A DNA stretch of 7,498 nucleotides from Caldithrix sp. RBG_13_44_9 (GTDB taxonomy: Bacteria > Calditrichota > Calditrichia > RBG-13-44-9), in the NCBI GenBank assembly GCA_001771055.1, contig MESS01000070.1, forward strand, positions 14,206 through 21,703, given 5' to 3'. The notes below the pieces were generated by a model. It did not search any database. It saw only the letters and a list, made by a program, of their open reading frames with translations, and was not told the origin of the DNA. Position numbers and translations under genes: made by a program. Of this stretch, positions 6,210-7,498 are shown in pieces. Numbering within the stretch: position 1 is the stretch's first letter; each line of letters begins with the position of its first letter.

Positions 6210-6866
6210 ATGAAGGAAAAGTTAAATCTTTCGCTGGAAAATATTAAGAAAGATCTCATTTTCCTGGCCCACGAAGTGGAGGATTCTATTTTTAAAGCAC
6301 TCAAAGCCGTAGAAAAACAGGATCGTAAATTGGCAGAAGAGGTGCTGGCCTTGAATGAGAAAATAGATCTGCAGGAAGTAAATATTGAAAACCAGATTCT
6401 TTCATTGCTGGTATTGCAGCAGCCGGTAGCGGTTGACCTCCGTTTTATGGTTGGCGCCCTGAAAATGAATAGCGATTTGGAACGGATCGGTGATCATGCC
6501 GTGAATATTGCTCACCTTGCCATTAAATTACTGGGTGAATCGTATATCAAGCCGTTGAAAGATATCCCGGTAATGGGAAAAATTGCCCGCAGTATGCTGC
6601 ACGATGCCGTTCATGCTTTCATTAATCAAAATGCCGATCTGGCGCGAGAAGTTTGTTCCCGGGATGATGAAGTGGACAATCTTTATCGCCAGGTGAAGGA
6701 AGAAGTTCTGGAAGTGCTGGATAAAAAGAAAGACAAAATAGAACAGGGTTTCAATCTGATCAATGTGGCCCACGAATTGGAACGGGTGGCAGACTTGACT
6801 ACCAACCTGGGGGAGGAAGTCGTTTATATGCGGGAAGCAAAAATTATTCGTCACGGTCTCGGTTAG
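6210..6866 (+). CDS. phoU: Phosphate signalling complex accessory protein PhoU
   Basis: Cytoplasmic, all-helical protein that couples the Pst transporter to the PhoR-type kinase and keeps the Pho response off when phosphate is plentiful. The 218-residue length is close to usual. Two tandem PhoU three-helix domains are visible, each with the metal-binding E-R-x-x-D motif: LERIGDHAVNIA (E91, D95) in the first and LERVADLTTNLGEE (E191, D195) in the second. The second repeat has Leu196 where the first, and many relatives, have His after the Asp. LVLQQPVAVDLRFMVGALKM before the first motif is typical of the family. The ATG is fixed by an in-frame TGA at 6198-6200; the Shine-Dalgarno GTGAG (6197-6201) is weak. 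It sits 130 bp after pstB and 23 bp before the regulator, the usual order in pst loci. Confidence 0.95.
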   Translation: MKEKLNLSLENIKKDLIFLAHEVEDSIFKALKAVEKQDRKLAEEVLALNEKIDLQEVNIENQILSLLVLQQPVAVDLRFMVGALKMNSDLERIGDHAVNIAHLAIKLLGESYIKPLKDIPVMGKIARSMLHDAVHAFINQNADLAREVCSRDDEVDNLYRQVKEEVLEVLDKKKDKIEQGFNLINVAHELERVADLTTNLGEEVVYMREAKIIRHGLG

Positions 6867-6889
6867 TCCACTTTATTGATGGTTATCTT

Positions 6890-7498
6890 ATGAAACAGAC
6901 TATTTATGTGGTGGAAGACGATTCAGATATTTCCGAATTGATCAGTTTTAATCTGGAAAAGCAGGGATACCGGGTCAAGACCGAGAAAAATGGGCAGAAG
7001 GCTTTTGACCTGATCCTGCAGAAACCCCCGGATCTGGTGGTTTTGGATTTGAATCTGCCGGGACTGTCGGGAATTGAAATCTGTAAATATCTGCGGGAAA
7101 ATGCCCGCACTAAAGATTTACCGATCATTATGCTCACTGCCCGAACTCAGGAAATTGACAAAATTATCGGATTTGAAATCGGGGCGGATGATTATGTGAC
7201 TAAACCCTTCAGTATCAGGGAATTACTGGCCCGGGTTACTGCTTTGTTGAGACGGTCCATGCCAGCCATGGCAGATGTTTTTGAATTCGGTGATTTGAGA
7301 ATATATCTGAGTATGCACCGTGTCACCTGTAAAAATAATAAAATTGTTTTAACCCCCACCGAATATAAACTGCTGGAAGCTCTGATCAATGTAAAGGGAC
7401 GGGTACTTAGCCGGGATGACCTGTTGGATATAGTCTGGGGGATGGACTATTATGGCGAGAGGCGGACGGGAGATGTGCATATCAAACGTCTGCGGGAT
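6890..7498 (+). CDS. phoB: OmpR/PhoB-family DNA-binding response regulator, probably PhoB (3' partial)
   Basis: Two-component transcription factor, likely the activator of the phosphate regulon. The frame stays open from ATG 6890 to the window edge, giving 203 residues of a family usually about 225-240 long. The receiver domain (about 3-118) has the acidic pair D10/D11, phosphoacceptor D53 in LDLNLPG, T83 in MLTA, and K105 in the TKPF motif. After a linker, a winged-helix domain of the Trans_reg_C type starts near 125: LTPTEYKLLEAL, GRVLSRDDLLDIVWG, and the recognition helix region RRTGDVHIKRLRD. That helix commonly reads RTVDVHI, so Gly in place of Val is a small oddity. Upstream there is no strong Shine-Dalgarno; translation may be coupled to phoU, 23 bp before. 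PhoB is assigned from location; any OmpR-family regulator would share these motifs. A kinase gene probably follows. Confidence 0.88.
   Translation, partial: MKQTIYVVEDDSDISELISFNLEKQGYRVKTEKNGQKAFDLILQKPPDLVVLDLNLPGLSGIEICKYLRENARTKDLPIIMLTARTQEIDKIIGFEIGADDYVTKPFSIRELLARVTALLRRSMPAMADVFEFGDLRIYLSMHRVTCKNNKIVLTPTEYKLLEALINVKGRVLSRDDLLDIVWGMDYYGERRTGDVHIKRLRD

Noticed and set aside
6904..7389. Two antisense open frames (6904-7137 and 7192-7389) over the right end
   Set aside because: The + strand here encodes a clear receiver and winged-helix response regulator that stays open to the window edge, so the antisense frames are shadows.

Overview
The window carries a high-affinity phosphate uptake and phosphate-sensing locus, all on the + strand: the 3' end of an outer-membrane beta-barrel gene, then pstS-pstC-pstA-pstB-phoU, then a PhoB-type response regulator cut by the right edge. 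I see no RNA genes, mobile elements, CRISPR arrays or intergenic gaps over 300 bases. The barrel gene ends in Phe, PstS has a signal peptide and both permeases have large periplasmic modules, so the host is a diderm (Gram-negative-type) bacterium. Base composition is moderately AT-rich. The phylum cannot be fixed from sequence alone; a non-proteobacterial lineage such as Marinimicrobia/Calditrichota-like is only a guess.

Layout: 1-170 is the barrel C-terminus. 171-241 is a short intergenic region with an 18-bp, 7-4-7 direct repeat built like a Pho box, followed by a -10-like element and a good ribosome binding site for pstS. pstS (242-1219) is separated from pstC by 86 bp containing a hairpin. 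pstC (1306-3525) and pstA (3528-5192) are 2 bp apart and probably translationally coupled. A 71-bp gap with two palindromes precedes pstB, whose best start is 5264 rather than the upstream ATG at 5255. A 130-bp gap with a candidate promoter precedes phoU (6210-6866). The response regulator begins 23 bp after phoU, at 6890, and runs off the window.

How they work together: phosphate crosses the outer membrane, possibly through the upstream barrel. PstS binds it in the periplasm and delivers it to the PstC/PstA channel, which PstB powers with ATP. PhoU links transporter state to the histidine kinase partner (not in the window) of the PhoB-like regulator, which probably acts on the Pho-box-like site before pstS.

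The most notable feature is that both permeases are the long form. PstC has about 390 extra residues between TM1 and TM2 that read as a WD40-like beta-propeller, plus two extra hydrophobic segments. PstA has about 250 extra residues including a long charged helical/coiled-coil stretch. The long form is known, from memory, in Gammaproteobacteria such as Pseudomonas, but the role of these modules is not settled as far as I know. I do not see a wholly new system here.
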